DNA of 64,000 nucleotides from Paenibacillus nasutitermitis (GCF_014641075.1 NZ_BMHP01000003.1:558001-622000), one strand, 5' to 3'; shown: positions 43,623-52,304, numbered from the stretch's first letter. Notes: a model not told the origin generated them from the sequence alone. Made by a program: numbers and translations.

Positions 43623-44006
43623 ATACATATTAGCGAATTGTCCCGTAAGACGGGAGTAAGCCTGCGTTCTCTGCGATATTACGAAGAAAAAGAGCTGTTG
43701 AACCCTGTCCGATCAGAAAATGGTTATCGGGAATATGATGAAGCCGATGTGGAACAAGTCAGAGTTATTCAACTTTATTTCAGCCTTGGTCTTACTGTAA
43801 AAGAAATAAACGATTTTTTTCACTGTACGCGCAGCGAGGAAATTAAACGTCAGTGTTTGCCCAATGCCATTGATGTCGGTGAAAGAAAGCTGAACGAAAT
43901 CAAAAAACAAATCGATACTCTGCGAAAAGCCAAATCTCATCTGGAGGATTATCTGGAAAGCTGGAGGAAAATGCTGCATAAAGGAGACGGACCAAATGAA
44001 CGGTAA
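43623..44006 (+). CDS. MerR-family regulator with a non-standard start codon
   Basis: The MerR fold begins at ISELSRKTGVSLRSLRYYEE (frame 43629 onward). The wing NGYREYDEADVEQVRVIQLY and a long dimerisation helix follow. The codon where ATG is expected, about 10 bases after AGGAGG, reads ATA (43623). The next possible start, TTG 43638, would cut into helix 1 and lies 25 bases from the site. ATA initiation or a lost start is possible. The stop overlaps the SDR gene by 11 bases, so the two form an operon. Confidence 0.75.
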   Translation: MHISELSRKTGVSLRSLRYYEEKELLNPVRSENGYREYDEADVEQVRVIQLYFSLGLTVKEINDFFHCTRSEEIKRQCLPNAIDVGERKLNEIKKQIDTLRKAKSHLEDYLESWRKMLHKGDGPNER

Positions 44007-44766
44007 AATGGAACAAACCAATCCCCGAATTGCTTTCGTTACAGGAGGCAATCGCGGCATAGGAAAGGAGATCGCCCGCCAATTGGCTTTGAAAGGGCTG
44101 CATGTTTTGGTCGGGTGCCGGGATGAGGATAAAGGACGACGTGCGATTGAGGAAATGCGTCAAGAAGGACTCGCCGTTGAGGCTCAAGTCGTCGATGTGA
44201 GCGAGGCAGAAAGTGTCAGACAGATGGCTGAAAAAGTAAAACAGCACTATGGCCGTCTGGATGTGTTGGTTAACAATGCCGGGATTATACTCGATCATGG
44301 AGTTTCTGTACTGGATGTGGAAGAGTCTGTGATGCGAGAGACATTTGAGACTAATTATTTTGGGGCATTGCGAATGATTCAGGCCGCGGTTCCCTTGATG
44401 AAAAAGCATCAATACGGACGCATCGTCAATCTCTCGTCAGGATTGGGTTCTTTTGAGATTCTGCAGGGACTGTTAGGTCTTAAAGGGTCATCATCGGCTT
44501 ACCGCATCTCTAAAACCATGCTTAATGCCTTGACTTGCTTAGTCGCGCAAGACGTTGCTGAAATGGGCATCAAAGTAAATGCGGCTTGTCCTGGCAGAGT
44601 ACAGACGGATATGGGAAAAGCGACCGCTTCGCATAAAGTGCCGGAAGGAGTCCCTTCGCCAGTGACGGTTGCAGAAGGAGCAGATACGGCTGTCTGGTTG
44701 GCCACTCTCGATGAAGAGGGTCCGAGCGGCGGATTCTTTCGAGATCGCAAGCGAGCCGCCTGGTAG
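43996..44766 (+). CDS. Short-chain dehydrogenase/reductase (carbonyl-reductase-like)
   Basis: This 256-residue SDR has the Rossmann motif VTGGNRGIGKEIA at ~14-26, the NNAG motif (VLVNNAGI) near 90, catalytic Ser at NLSSG near 143 and YRISK near 167. The C-terminal part is CPGRVQTDMG. ATG 43996 has AAGGAGA upstream and overlaps the MerR gene. The sequence pattern, with a slightly extended central loop, matches carbonyl reductases. It is probably induced by the coupled MerR in response to an unknown carbonyl compound. Confidence 0.88.
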   Translation: MNGKMEQTNPRIAFVTGGNRGIGKEIARQLALKGLHVLVGCRDEDKGRRAIEEMRQEGLAVEAQVVDVSEAESVRQMAEKVKQHYGRLDVLVNNAGIILDHGVSVLDVEESVMRETFETNYFGALRMIQAAVPLMKKHQYGRIVNLSSGLGSFEILQGLLGLKGSSSAYRISKTMLNALTCLVAQDVAEMGIKVNAACPGRVQTDMGKATASHKVPEGVPSPVTVAEGADTAVWLATLDEEGPSGGFFRDRKRAAW

Positions 44767-44899
44767 AAGTTTATCTATTTATTGAAACATTGGGATCTAT
44801 AGAGAGGCTGCCACGCGGCCTCCGATTGCCGACATCTGTACCAATCGGATTCAAAAAATCCGACATATATTATTAAAAATCGGTTTAGGAGAGATTCCC
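44767..44899. other. Intergenic spacer with weak hairpin
   Basis: CCAATCGGATTC-AAAAAATCCGAC-type pairing near 44840-44870 could be a weak terminator. AGGAGA at 44887 serves the next gene. Confidence 0.35.
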
Positions 44900-45874
44900 T
44901 TGAATAAATATCTCATCATTAATGCCGATGACTTTGGAATGTCCGTACCCGTTAATCTGGGAATCGTGGAAGCCCATGCATTCGGAACGGTGTCCAGCAC
45001 TTCCATGATGGTCAATATGCCCGGATTCCAGCATGCGGTTCTCCTGGCGCATCGGACGCCCTCTATGGGCATAGGCCTGCATTTCAACCTGACCGCAGGA
45101 TGTCCGCTCTCCCCTGTCGAAACCATACCTTCGCTGGCATCCCCGGCCAATGGCTGCTTCTCCTGCGTCACGCCCCTCTGGCAGGCAGGGGACATCGAAC
45201 GGGAGCTTCGCGAGCAGTATAACAAACTGATCTCAGCCGGAATCAGACCTACCCATCTGGATACCCATCACCATATTCATTTGGAGGTTCCCGCCGTTTA
45301 TTCCGCCATGATGAAGCTGGCCAGGCAGGAACATTTGCCAATACGCCTGCATCCGTATCCCAACGGCATTGAGGAGCTGCCGCTGCAAACGGACTTCTTG
45401 ATTATGGACACCTACGACAGCGACCAGGGCGCTGCCCGCCTGCTTGCTCATCTTCATGCGCTTCAAGAGGGGACGACGGAGCTCATGTGCCACCCTCGTT
45501 ATTTGGAGCCGGAGGCGGGGTCAGGCTTTGTCCCGCAGGACACTCGCGGTGCCGAACTGCGGGCGTTGACTGACCGGCAGATTAAGGATGCCCTTCATGA
45601 ACAAGACATCGCGCTGATCCATTTTGGACATCTTCCGAAAAAGCTGCCCCTGCCGGCATCCCCGGCAGGGGCTTCTCCCGCACAGCCGGAAGAGCTGATT
45701 GTATCGGTTCTTCCCCGCTCTCATCTCCCGCTGCGCTCCACACAGAGGAAAAAAAGGAAACCAAGGGCAAGAAAGCCCATCACTCACAAACCAAAACGCA
45801 TAACCGTCAAAAGAAAACTCCGCCGAAGAAGCCTTAAAGCTGCGGCTCCGCGGCGGAGAAGATTCAGAAAATAA
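44900..45874 (+). CDS. ChbG/HpnK-type (YdjC) deacetylase with a basic C-terminal tail
   Basis: This 324-residue protein starts at TTG 44900, 7 bases after AGGAGA. The carbohydrate deacetylase core is marked by NADDFGMS (catalytic Asp pair), GLHFNLT and DTHHHIHLE (metal His). About 250 residues match the family. The last ~75 residues are a Lys/Arg/Pro tail (RKKRKPRARKPITHK and so on), unlike the family and possibly for binding a polyanion or the cell wall. It probably deacetylates chitooligosaccharide-like substrates. No chitin-transport genes are adjacent. Confidence 0.8.
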   Translation: MNKYLIINADDFGMSVPVNLGIVEAHAFGTVSSTSMMVNMPGFQHAVLLAHRTPSMGIGLHFNLTAGCPLSPVETIPSLASPANGCFSCVTPLWQAGDIERELREQYNKLISAGIRPTHLDTHHHIHLEVPAVYSAMMKLARQEHLPIRLHPYPNGIEELPLQTDFLIMDTYDSDQGAARLLAHLHALQEGTTELMCHPRYLEPEAGSGFVPQDTRGAELRALTDRQIKDALHEQDIALIHFGHLPKKLPLPASPAGASPAQPEELIVSVLPRSHLPLRSTQRKKRKPRARKPITHKPKRITVKRKLRRRSLKAAAPRRRRFRK

Positions 45875-46076
45875 TGCTGGCCGACTATGTCAGCCTGAGC
45901 ATCAGATGATATGAGTTTTATTGTCACATACCATCGGTCGAGATGTACAAACACCACTTTTTACAAAGCGGAATAAACAAATGCATAGGCACTTATCCCA
46001 CGCATGCTTATTCGATTCCCCTGATCCTGTAAACTTTGCGAATCGGAATAAGCAAAAAAAGGAGTGTTTCAGGTTG

Positions 46077-47183
46077 ATGGAAAAATCATCTCACTACTTT
46101 GCCCGCGGCAACACTGCGCGCGGAGCCCATTTCTTGTATAAATCGGCCTTCGATGGGCTGAGCAAGATATTCGTCCTTACGGGTCCCCAGGGTACGGGGA
46201 AATCGACGGTCATTCGCAGCTTGGCGGATAGCTTGCTGGATAAAGGCCAGCACGTGCAATGCTTCCACTCCCCTCTCCGTCCCGACGAACTGGATGGCAT
46301 CATTCTAACGGATTTGAAGGTTGGTATTGTCGATGGGCGAGCCTGCGAGGGGATTTCGGAAAACGAGACTGGTGGAATCGTCTCTATCCATGTCGGGGAA
46401 GCGCTTGATAATAGTCTTATTTCACCGGGGCATTCCAGGACGATTGAAGATCTTAGAGGCAAGCTTGATAGCACTTATTCAAAAGCATATGAAACGTTCT
46501 TAACCGCATTGCGGATTCATGACGAATGGGAGAAATATTATATCGAAAGCATGGATTTCATGAAAGCCGACCAGATTGCGCAGGATTTGATTCAAGAACT
46601 ATTTGCTGGTCAAGAAAGTGATACCCCAACCGTTGGGCGTCACCTGTTTTTCGGAGCTGCGACTCCGAAGGGGGCATTCGATTTTATTCAAAGCTTGACC
46701 ACTCAGCTGGAACGGCGGATTTTCATCAAAGGAAGGCCAGGATCCGGAAAATCGACACTGCTAAAAAAACTTGCCGCCGCTGCTGAAAGTAAAGGAATCG
46801 AAATTCAAGTGTTTCATTGCGGCTTTGATCCAAACAGCCTGGATATGTTGATTTTCCCGAGGCTCCGAACAGCTATCTTCGATAGTACCGCCCCACATGA
46901 ATACTTTCCCGATCGGGATGGGGATGAAGTCTTGGATATGTATTCGCTTACTATCGCTCCTGGCACAGATAAGGCCTGTTCAGCCGAAATCGCCATTATT
47001 AAAGAACGCTATTCGGCAAAAATGAAAGAGGCCACCTCCCTTTTGGCCGAAGCCGAGGCCATCGATTCTCAAATTAAGGCCTACTATGTTGCGGCCACAA
47101 ATTTTTCGATTGTAGATGAACTCCAACTGCAATTGCAGTCCGAGTTGAATGAACTGATCGACTCATTGCAGCCTTCAAAATAA
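46077..47183 (+). CDS. PRK06851-like ATPase with two P-loops
   Basis: This 368-residue protein starts at ATG 46077, preceded by GGAG; TTG 46074 is also possible. There are two Walker A motifs, GPQGTGKST near 45 and GRPGSGKST near 225, each followed by a long helical segment, so it is a tandem P-loop protein. The order matches the PRK06851 group of Bacillus/Paenibacillus ATPases of unknown role. LDGIILTDLKVGIVDG and LDMLIFPRLRTAIFDS could be Walker B strands. No coupled partner is obvious; the WYL regulator downstream faces it. Confidence 0.8.
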   Translation: MEKSSHYFARGNTARGAHFLYKSAFDGLSKIFVLTGPQGTGKSTVIRSLADSLLDKGQHVQCFHSPLRPDELDGIILTDLKVGIVDGRACEGISENETGGIVSIHVGEALDNSLISPGHSRTIEDLRGKLDSTYSKAYETFLTALRIHDEWEKYYIESMDFMKADQIAQDLIQELFAGQESDTPTVGRHLFFGAATPKGAFDFIQSLTTQLERRIFIKGRPGSGKSTLLKKLAAAAESKGIEIQVFHCGFDPNSLDMLIFPRLRTAIFDSTAPHEYFPDRDGDEVLDMYSLTIAPGTDKACSAEIAIIKERYSAKMKEATSLLAEAEAIDSQIKAYYVAATNFSIVDELQLQLQSELNELIDSLQPSK

Positions 47184-47213
47184 GGGTACAATCCAAAAAC
47201 GCTCTATCTCAGA

Positions 47214-47243
47214 CTGGGCTCAATTGTCTACTGAAAGCTGAGC
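47214..47243. terminator. Possible bidirectional terminator
   Basis: GGGCTCA and TGAGCCC form a stem with a 16-base loop between the stops of the ATPase and the convergent WYL regulator. No clear T-run, so moderate confidence. Confidence 0.45.
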
Positions 47244-47312
47244 CCTCCAAATAAAGCATCACATACCTATTATTGAATTAATTCCTCCAAGGATAGCCTA
47301 ACCCCGATGTAC

Positions 47313-48305
47313 TTATTGGCCTCGCGTGCATTTTGTTAAAGTGTCGGCGCCTCCCCTTAACCGCTCTTCCAGAATCAAGCGCAGCTCATCAGGTATCCGT
47401 TCAAGCTTTACCCCTTTCCCCAAAAACAAAAGCCAATCCGCATAATAGTCTAGCGTCTGAACATCGGTCACATCCAGTTGAACATTGAAAATCCCACTCG
47501 ACTGGAACATCCCAGTAAAAGACAAAATAATCCCCGGTGGATGCATGCGCTTAAAGCGCTGAATCCCAGTCGTATCAAGCTTTACAACCAGATTGGATTC
47601 ACGTGCGCCAATCCGTTTTTTGCTTAAGATCTCTTGCTCAGACCGCTTCATCTCCTGCTTAGAAATGGCCGAATCCCGCAGCATCTCAACAGGCAAATAC
47701 CGAAACTCATCCGTATCAAGATCATAAACCTCGACCAGCCATTGAGCGTTTGAGTTAAAAATATGAATCAAAAAAACGTCCATCAACTGCGGCCAGCCAG
47801 GACTCGGCTCATAAGTCAAGCGCAAGTGCTTATCCCTCACAGTAAGCGAAATCAACTGGTTCAACTCCGCAGGTGCCGCATCATCGAGTTCCAGAAGATT
47901 CGGATTTGCGGGATTTGTATTTTCAAAAAGCAAGATATTATTCAGCTCAATCAGCTCGTCGTGCTGGGTCTGCGAAGCGATTCCGATGAGTTTTTCAGTG
48001 ATGGAGCGGCGATTTTGCAAATAAGGCAGCTGCGAATTTTTCGAGGCGATAAAGCTGATAAATATCGCTTTGAGCTCTTCCGGCGTGAAACGGACGGCGG
48101 ACAGATACTGATTTTGCAGGACATTGTAGCCGCCGCCGCGCCCAAGCTCGGTCGTCAGCGGAAACCCCATCGCCTGAATCTCGTTAATGTCGCGGATCGC
48201 CGTCGCGCGAGAAATCTTGAACTCCCGCTGAATCTCTGCAATCGTAAAATGCGCCCGGTTATTGATGAAGCGCATGATCAGGTTCACTCGTTCTGTCTTT
48301 TTCAT
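47313..48305 (-). CDS. WYL/YafY-family transcriptional regulator (second locus)
   Basis: This 330-residue protein begins MKKTERVNLIMRFINNRAHF, nearly the same as the regulator at 2905, with recognition-helix region SRATAIRDINEIQ. The middle has DTDEFRYLPVEMLRDSAISK and the WYL-like/WCX part. It is divergent from two effector-binding genes at 48455 and 48957, the same arrangement as at 2.9 kb. This locus lies inside the repeat-bounded block b-c. Confidence 0.88.
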   Translation of the reverse strand: MKKTERVNLIMRFINNRAHFTIAEIQREFKISRATAIRDINEIQAMGFPLTTELGRGGGYNVLQNQYLSAVRFTPEELKAIFISFIASKNSQLPYLQNRRSITEKLIGIASQTQHDELIELNNILLFENTNPANPNLLELDDAAPAELNQLISLTVRDKHLRLTYEPSPGWPQLMDVFLIHIFNSNAQWLVEVYDLDTDEFRYLPVEMLRDSAISKQEMKRSEQEILSKKRIGARESNLVVKLDTTGIQRFKRMHPPGIILSFTGMFQSSGIFNVQLDVTDVQTLDYYADWLLFLGKGVKLERIPDELRLILEERLRGGADTLTKCTRGQ

Positions 48306-48454
48306 GATTTTATTGTATCAGAAATGTAGCATCAGTACTAAATTTGATCCTGTTTTTCAACTTTTTTGATATTCAATAAAAAGTATCGCTTTTTGATACA
48401 TTTAGAGAATAATATCAATCTTGTAAATAATAATCCGCAAAGGGAGAGAACAAA
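48306..48454. promoter_or_regulatory. Divergent promoter region, second WYL/effector-binding locus
   Basis: TTGATACATTTAGAG (about 48392-48406) resembles TGATACTGTTTAGAG at 2884-2898. GGGAGAG lies before the first effector-binding gene. The repeated AAAGTATCGCTTTTTGATAC nearby forms a GTATC/GATAC dyad that could be the operator. Confidence 0.5.
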
Positions 48455-48934
48455 ATGTCTAACCACTCCATCAAAACAATCTCAGAAAACTACAAAATGA
48501 CTGCTTTCGGTGTTTCATTTGAGGACTTCAACGACTGGGCAGGTAATGCAGCTAAAACTGCTGCGAAAAAGGCTGAAATCACTGAAAATGGCACACTTGC
48601 CGAACTTCTCGCGCTCGCTGACGGGCAAGAATATCAAATCAACTACGTCCTCGACGGCAAAGCTTGGCGCGGCTTCGGCGTAATGGGCGCATACGACGTG
48701 GAAGGCGCGGTCGTCCTCGACTTCCTCGCGGGGGACTACCTCGTGGTGCCTGGCACAGGCGCTGACAAAGACCGCCTTGCTGACGAAATAACAGGCACAG
48801 TTTTCGGTGGTCTGCTACAAGAAATCACAGACTACAAATACGTTGGACCTGGTAACTCAACATTCGTTAAAGCAGCTGAAGACGCTAAATACTACGGCGA
48901 AATGTGGCTTCGTGTAAAAAAAGCAGAAGGCTAA
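48455..48934 (+). CDS. GyrI-like effector-binding protein 1 of second locus
   Basis: This 159-residue single-domain protein has the effector-binding fold: ISENYKMTAFGVSFEDF at the N-terminus, AVVLDFLAGDYLVVPGTGA in the core and YYGEMWLRVKK at the end. It is more diverged from the 1.3-2.8 kb copies than they are from each other. It has GGGAGAG at good spacing before ATG 48455. It forms a two-gene operon with the next gene, divergent from the WYL regulator, and may sense a small molecule with it. Confidence 0.8.
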   Translation: MSNHSIKTISENYKMTAFGVSFEDFNDWAGNAAKTAAKKAEITENGTLAELLALADGQEYQINYVLDGKAWRGFGVMGAYDVEGAVVLDFLAGDYLVVPGTGADKDRLADEITGTVFGGLLQEITDYKYVGPGNSTFVKAAEDAKYYGEMWLRVKKAEG

Positions 48935-48956
48935 TCTCAATCAAAGGAGCACTCCC

Positions 48957-49433
48957 ATGGCAACTTACACAGTTGAACACAAGAAATCATTTACATTGAC
49001 CGCTTATGGTTTTTCAATTCAATCAAATTTCCAAGACGTGCCCGCTTTGCAAAAGGAAAAAGCAGAGTTTTGGGGAGGACTCAAGGCGGACGGGCGTTTT
49101 GATAAGCTCAAAGCAGCTGCAAGGGATGATCGCGAATGGTCAGTCAACGAGGTTTATCAAGGCAGGCCGTGGAATTATTTCGCGGTAGAAGCTAGCAAAT
49201 CGGTGGCTGACGCAACACGCACCATCGAGTTTCCAGAGAGCGAGTACATTGTAGTCGCAGGAACCGGCGACAAAGAAACTTTGTTTGATCAGTTGACTTA
49301 CCGTGCTTTTGGCGAAGTCTTGGCACAAATCACTGACTATGCTTACATCGGCGGACCAAATGCAACTTATCGCAAAGAAAACGGTAACGGCACTTTCTAC
49401 GGCGAATTTTGGGTTCCTGTGGTTAAAAAATAG
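48957..49433 (+). CDS. GyrI-like effector-binding protein 2 of second locus
   Basis: This 158-residue paralogue starts 22 bases after the previous stop (AAAGGAG before ATG 48957). The marks are FTLTAYGFSIQSNF, TIEFPESEYIVVAGTG and FYGEFWVPVVKK. Its N-terminal part resembles the 2319-2798 copy more than its operon neighbour does. A hairpin follows at 49442, and then repeat c. Two tandem effector-binding proteins by one WYL regulator parallels the 1.2-2.9 kb region. Confidence 0.82.
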   Translation: MATYTVEHKKSFTLTAYGFSIQSNFQDVPALQKEKAEFWGGLKADGRFDKLKAAARDDREWSVNEVYQGRPWNYFAVEASKSVADATRTIEFPESEYIVVAGTGDKETLFDQLTYRAFGEVLAQITDYAYIGGPNATYRKENGNGTFYGEFWVPVVKK

Positions 49434-49441
49434 TAGGCATG

Positions 49442-49463
49442 CCGGGGGACTACTCCCCCGGCC
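49442..49463 (+). terminator. GC-rich hairpin after effector-binding operon
   Basis: GCCGGGGGA and TCCCCCGGC pair around CTAC. No T-run follows, so it is a likely but weak terminator. Confidence 0.5.
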
Positions 49464-49491
49464 TCGCCTTCAAACCTGATGTCCTAAAACG

Positions 49492-49545
49492 CAAAAATTT
49501 TCGCCGTCACTTATGGTACGGTTCAGCGTATCAATTCAAGAAAAA
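49492..49545 (-). repeat. rlmH-end repeat c (candidate attachment site)
   Basis: The minus strand 49524-49507 reads GAACCGTACCATAAGTGA (Glu-Pro-Tyr-His-Lys-stop). GATACG pairs imperfectly with CGTACC, and the flank CGGCGAAAATTTT matches copy e. The right outer arm is degraded. It separates block b-c from block c-d. Confidence 0.72.
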
Positions 49546-49565
49546 GCTCCTCCTAGAACGAGTTA

Positions 49566-50555
49566 CTATGAACGATCATTGTATAACGTCGCGATTCGAT
49601 CGATTCGGTTCGTCCATATGCCTCCCGAATAGGTAGAAGGCAAGCGCTCGATATCCTCCGGCGTATCGAACCCGCTCGAGAATTCGCTGCCGTTGCCGCC
49701 GACGACAATGACACGGGTATCCGCCCGGTCCATCCGATTCAAGAATTTATTCGGCCAACCCCATAGCCACTTCGCCATTTCCTCCGGGATATGCAGTTCG
49801 GTATTATTGCACGCTTCAGGCATGTAACCCGTCCAGCCGGCGGCCAGATACGGGATCAAACAGTCCTTCATCGTCGCTTTCGACATGACGCGCATATCGG
49901 GCATCGCTTCTTGGACAGCGGCGATCGGCTCATCTCCTCCATATACTGCTAGCAGGTCTTGCTGCTTCTTCGGAAGCTTCGATAAATATTGAGCGAGCAA
50001 TTTCCCCTCTTCAGGATCATTGCTTTTAACGTCTATTAGAAATGGCTTGTCCGGAAATCGATCCAGCACCTCCGTCAATGACGGCATCATGCCGACCCCT
50101 TTACCGCGAAAAGGGAAAGTAGCGCCGCCATCGGCCGTGTAGCCGTATCCGATATCAACGTTTCTCAATTCGTCCATTGTGTAGTCTCTCGTTACGCCTT
50201 CCACGTTCGTACGGCAGTCAAGCGTCCAATCATGGAAAATGGAAAATTGATCATCCTTCGTAATATGAACGTCGAATTCGACGATATCCGCCCCTGCTTG
50301 AAAAGCCGCTTCGATGGAAGGAATCGTATTCTCGAGATAAGGATGCTCCGGCTCATAGATTCGTTCGGCCGTGCAAGTATCGTTCTCGATGCCTTCTAAC
50401 GAGAAGGTCTGAGCAAGCCCTCGATGTGCTAAGAGCAAAGGGTCTCCGTTGCGCTGTTTCGCAAACAGAGAGCTGTTATTCAGATAGATAAAGGCAATCA
50501 GAGCCACAAGAAACAAAAAGACTTTGCTCTTTCCCATTCTTTTCAACCTACGCAT
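49566..50555 (-). CDS. Glycerophosphodiester phosphodiesterase, membrane-anchored
   Basis: This 329-residue protein starts at ATG 50555 behind GGGAGGGAATT. A single N-terminal membrane helix (SKVFLFLVALIAFIYLNN) precedes the GDPD barrel, marked by LAHRGLAQ (catalytic His), ENTIPSIEAAFQAGADIVEF then DVH, and IFHDWTL. It overlaps the TetR gene end by eight bases, so the two are co-transcribed. It acts outside the membrane on glycerophosphodiesters. Pairing with TetR suggests inducible phospholipid or teichoic-acid turnover. Confidence 0.85.
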   Translation of the reverse strand: MRRLKRMGKSKVFLFLVALIAFIYLNNSSLFAKQRNGDPLLLAHRGLAQTFSLEGIENDTCTAERIYEPEHPYLENTIPSIEAAFQAGADIVEFDVHITKDDQFSIFHDWTLDCRTNVEGVTRDYTMDELRNVDIGYGYTADGGATFPFRGKGVGMMPSLTEVLDRFPDKPFLIDVKSNDPEEGKLLAQYLSKLPKKQQDLLAVYGGDEPIAAVQEAMPDMRVMSKATMKDCLIPYLAAGWTGYMPEACNNTELHIPEEMAKWLWGWPNKFLNRMDRADTRVIVVGGNGSEFSSGFDTPEDIERLPSTYSGGIWTNRIDRIATLYNDRS

Positions 50556-51096
50556 CGGCAATTCCCTCCCAGATCACATCGAACTTCTTCTGCAGGGCAG
50601 CCATCAATTCGTCTTCATTGGCACCTGCAGTAACGCCGAGTAGCGTTTGGTAAAAAACCGCGACCAGTACCGTGGTGCAATCCTTAGCGTCATGGCGACT
50701 TCGAAGAGAACCATTAACTTTCGCTTCCTCAAGCAACTCTCGAATGGATTCTTGAAATAAGGCTAAGTTGGAAGCATCGTGGGTCGAATCAGGTGTCGAT
50801 TGGAAGGATTCAATCAAGACAAGACGCAGCAGTTCGAAATGCTTCAAATATAGGCGTAGGAAATCACGAAATAGATCCATGAGCCGGTCTTTCAGATTTC
50901 CCTCGCGTTGTTTCCGAACAATTTCATTCAACAGATCGTTATAGGAACTGCCAACGTGTAGCAACAGATGCTCTTTCTTAGGAAAATAATTAAAGAACGT
51001 CCCTTTCGCGATGCCGCATAGCTGCGTAATCTCTTCGACCGTTACGTTGTCATAACCTTTCTCTTTGAACAGTTCGATGGCTGTACGTACGATCAA
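50548..51096 (-). CDS. TetR/AcrR-family regulator, start region damaged
   Basis: This is a TetR-type protein of at least 182 residues. The HTH at ~14-44 reads NVTVEEITQLCGIAKGTFFN then YFPKKEHLLLHVG. The only start candidate in frame is TTG 51096 with no good site. The frame continues upstream as STNEKTKELIVR but hits TAA near 51128 without an ATG. The normal N-terminus seems to be lost where it abuts the broken hydrolase on the other strand. It precedes GDPD by overlap. Confidence 0.8.
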   Translation of the reverse strand: MIVRTAIELFKEKGYDNVTVEEITQLCGIAKGTFFNYFPKKEHLLLHVGSSYNDLLNEIVRKQREGNLKDRLMDLFRDFLRLYLKHFELLRLVLIESFQSTPDSTHDASNLALFQESIRELLEEAKVNGSLRSRHDAKDCTTVLVAVFYQTLLGVTAGANEDELMAALQKKFDVIWEGIADA

Positions 51097-51125
51097 TTCC
51101 TTTGTTTTCTCATTTGTTGAGAAGA

Positions 51126-51916
51126 ATGTTTAGCGATTTGGCTTCCGTGGATATCACTTTGCCAATCGGTCTTTGCGTGATCGCATTCATACTGATCTAC
51201 GCACTTTACTATGTATTTACTGCAAATTCTATGTACAGAACGGTAACCAGTGAAGCGTCTCATTCGTCCAAATGGGTTGCTCTGCTGTTTATACTGCTCA
51301 TCGCAGCCGCTGGAAGTTGGCTTTGGGCGACAATGCCCCAAGACATCCCAATTACACGCAGGATGATTTGCCGGACGGTCTCTCATCGGCGCTCGATCTT
51401 ACGCATGTAGGCATTTTTGGCCATTCGGCGGGCGGTGCTGCCGCTGCTCAAGCCATGTATGAGGACGATCGCTTCGACGTCGGAATCGATATGGACGGTA
51501 CCCTAGGCTACATGCCGGACCACCCTCTTCCAGTTGCCGAACACGGATTGGATCTGCCCTTTATGCTTATGGAATCCGGCTATACTTCTGATGACGAGCT
51601 CGACTCGCATTTGACGCGCGAAGACAGACTGTCCTCCTGGCAACAGTCCACCGGTTGGAAATATGACATTGCCATTCCTAAGGGAATGCACTATACCTTT
51701 ACGAATTATCAGGTTCTCATGCCGCAAATCGACAGCAATCTGAGTCTGTCGCCGGGGATCATACAAAGCAGCATTGGCACGGCGAACGCGGATGAAATGC
51801 TGGAAGCCCAAATAACGTATGTTGCCTCATTCTTCGAGCTTCACCTAAAAGGGATTGCACAGGAGATTTTTGAGCTGAAGGAATCTCCTTTTGAAGAAGT
51901 GGAGATCGTAAGATAA
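51126..51916 (+). pseudogene. Broken alpha/beta hydrolase (membrane N-terminus plus hydrolase C-terminus)
   Basis: The N-terminal part (from ATG 51126) is a two-helix membrane segment with FILIYALYYVFTANSMYRT and ALLFILLIAAAGSWLW. The C-terminal part (frame of 51272) has the nucleophile GHSAGG, DMDGTLG and a His in GMHYTF, as in PAF-acetylhydrolase/chlorophyllase-like lipases. The join near 51340 is frameshifted and lacks the N-terminal half of the hydrolase. The gene is therefore probably inactive. It ends 7 bases before repeat d. Confidence 0.8.
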
Positions 51917-51967
51917 TTTCGTCCTACTTATGATAAGGTTCAGCTTAACGGGTCTATCGGCGAAAAA
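51914..51967 (-). repeat. rlmH-end repeat d (candidate attachment site)
   Basis: The minus strand 51941-51924 reads GAACCTTATCATAAGTAG (Glu-Pro-Tyr-His-Lys-stop). The outer arms ATTTCG and CGAAAAAAT form an inverted repeat, and TTAAG/CTTAT-type pairing is seen inside. It begins right at the hydrolase stop. Confidence 0.78.
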
Positions 51968-52304
51968 ATCCCCCGCGGCCCATGATTTCCAACATTTTCG
52001 CCGATTCGAGGGCTATGATCAGCCTTCATAACGTGCCCATAAGGCCGTCGAATTTATCGGCGGCCTGATTGTCGGTGATTCCACTATCGTTTCTCCCGTT
52101 TGCTTGATCTACGAGCTTTCTAGTAAACTTTGCAACTCGCAAATTACCTCTTTCCTTTGATAGTGATAGAGCATCATTACCACCTTTATAAGGACTATGG
52201 ACTAAGCCCCTTGTTTGCGCGGAATCCAGCGAGGTCATCAATATGGTGAGCATGGCATCGTAAACTCTTGTCTATTAAAAATCCGCGTATCCGTTCGTTC
52301 AATA
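51968..52304. other. Non-coding stretch with dispersed hairpin
   Basis: It contains the palindrome AGGCCG...CGGCCT at 52042-52066, nearly repeated at 20139-20163. A 75-codon minus-strand frame (52026-52253) exists but has no site, no family and an odd composition, so I do not call it a gene. Nothing else is recognised before the LysR stop. Confidence 0.4.
52042..52066. repeat. Imperfect palindrome repeated at 20139-20163
   Basis: AAGGCCGTCGA...TCGGCGGCCT: near-perfect pairing, the second copy of the hairpin near 20.15 kb. Confidence 0.4.

Noticed and set aside
52026-52253. 75-codon minus-strand frame after repeat d
   Set aside because: No ribosome site and no recognisable family; part of it is the repeated palindrome.
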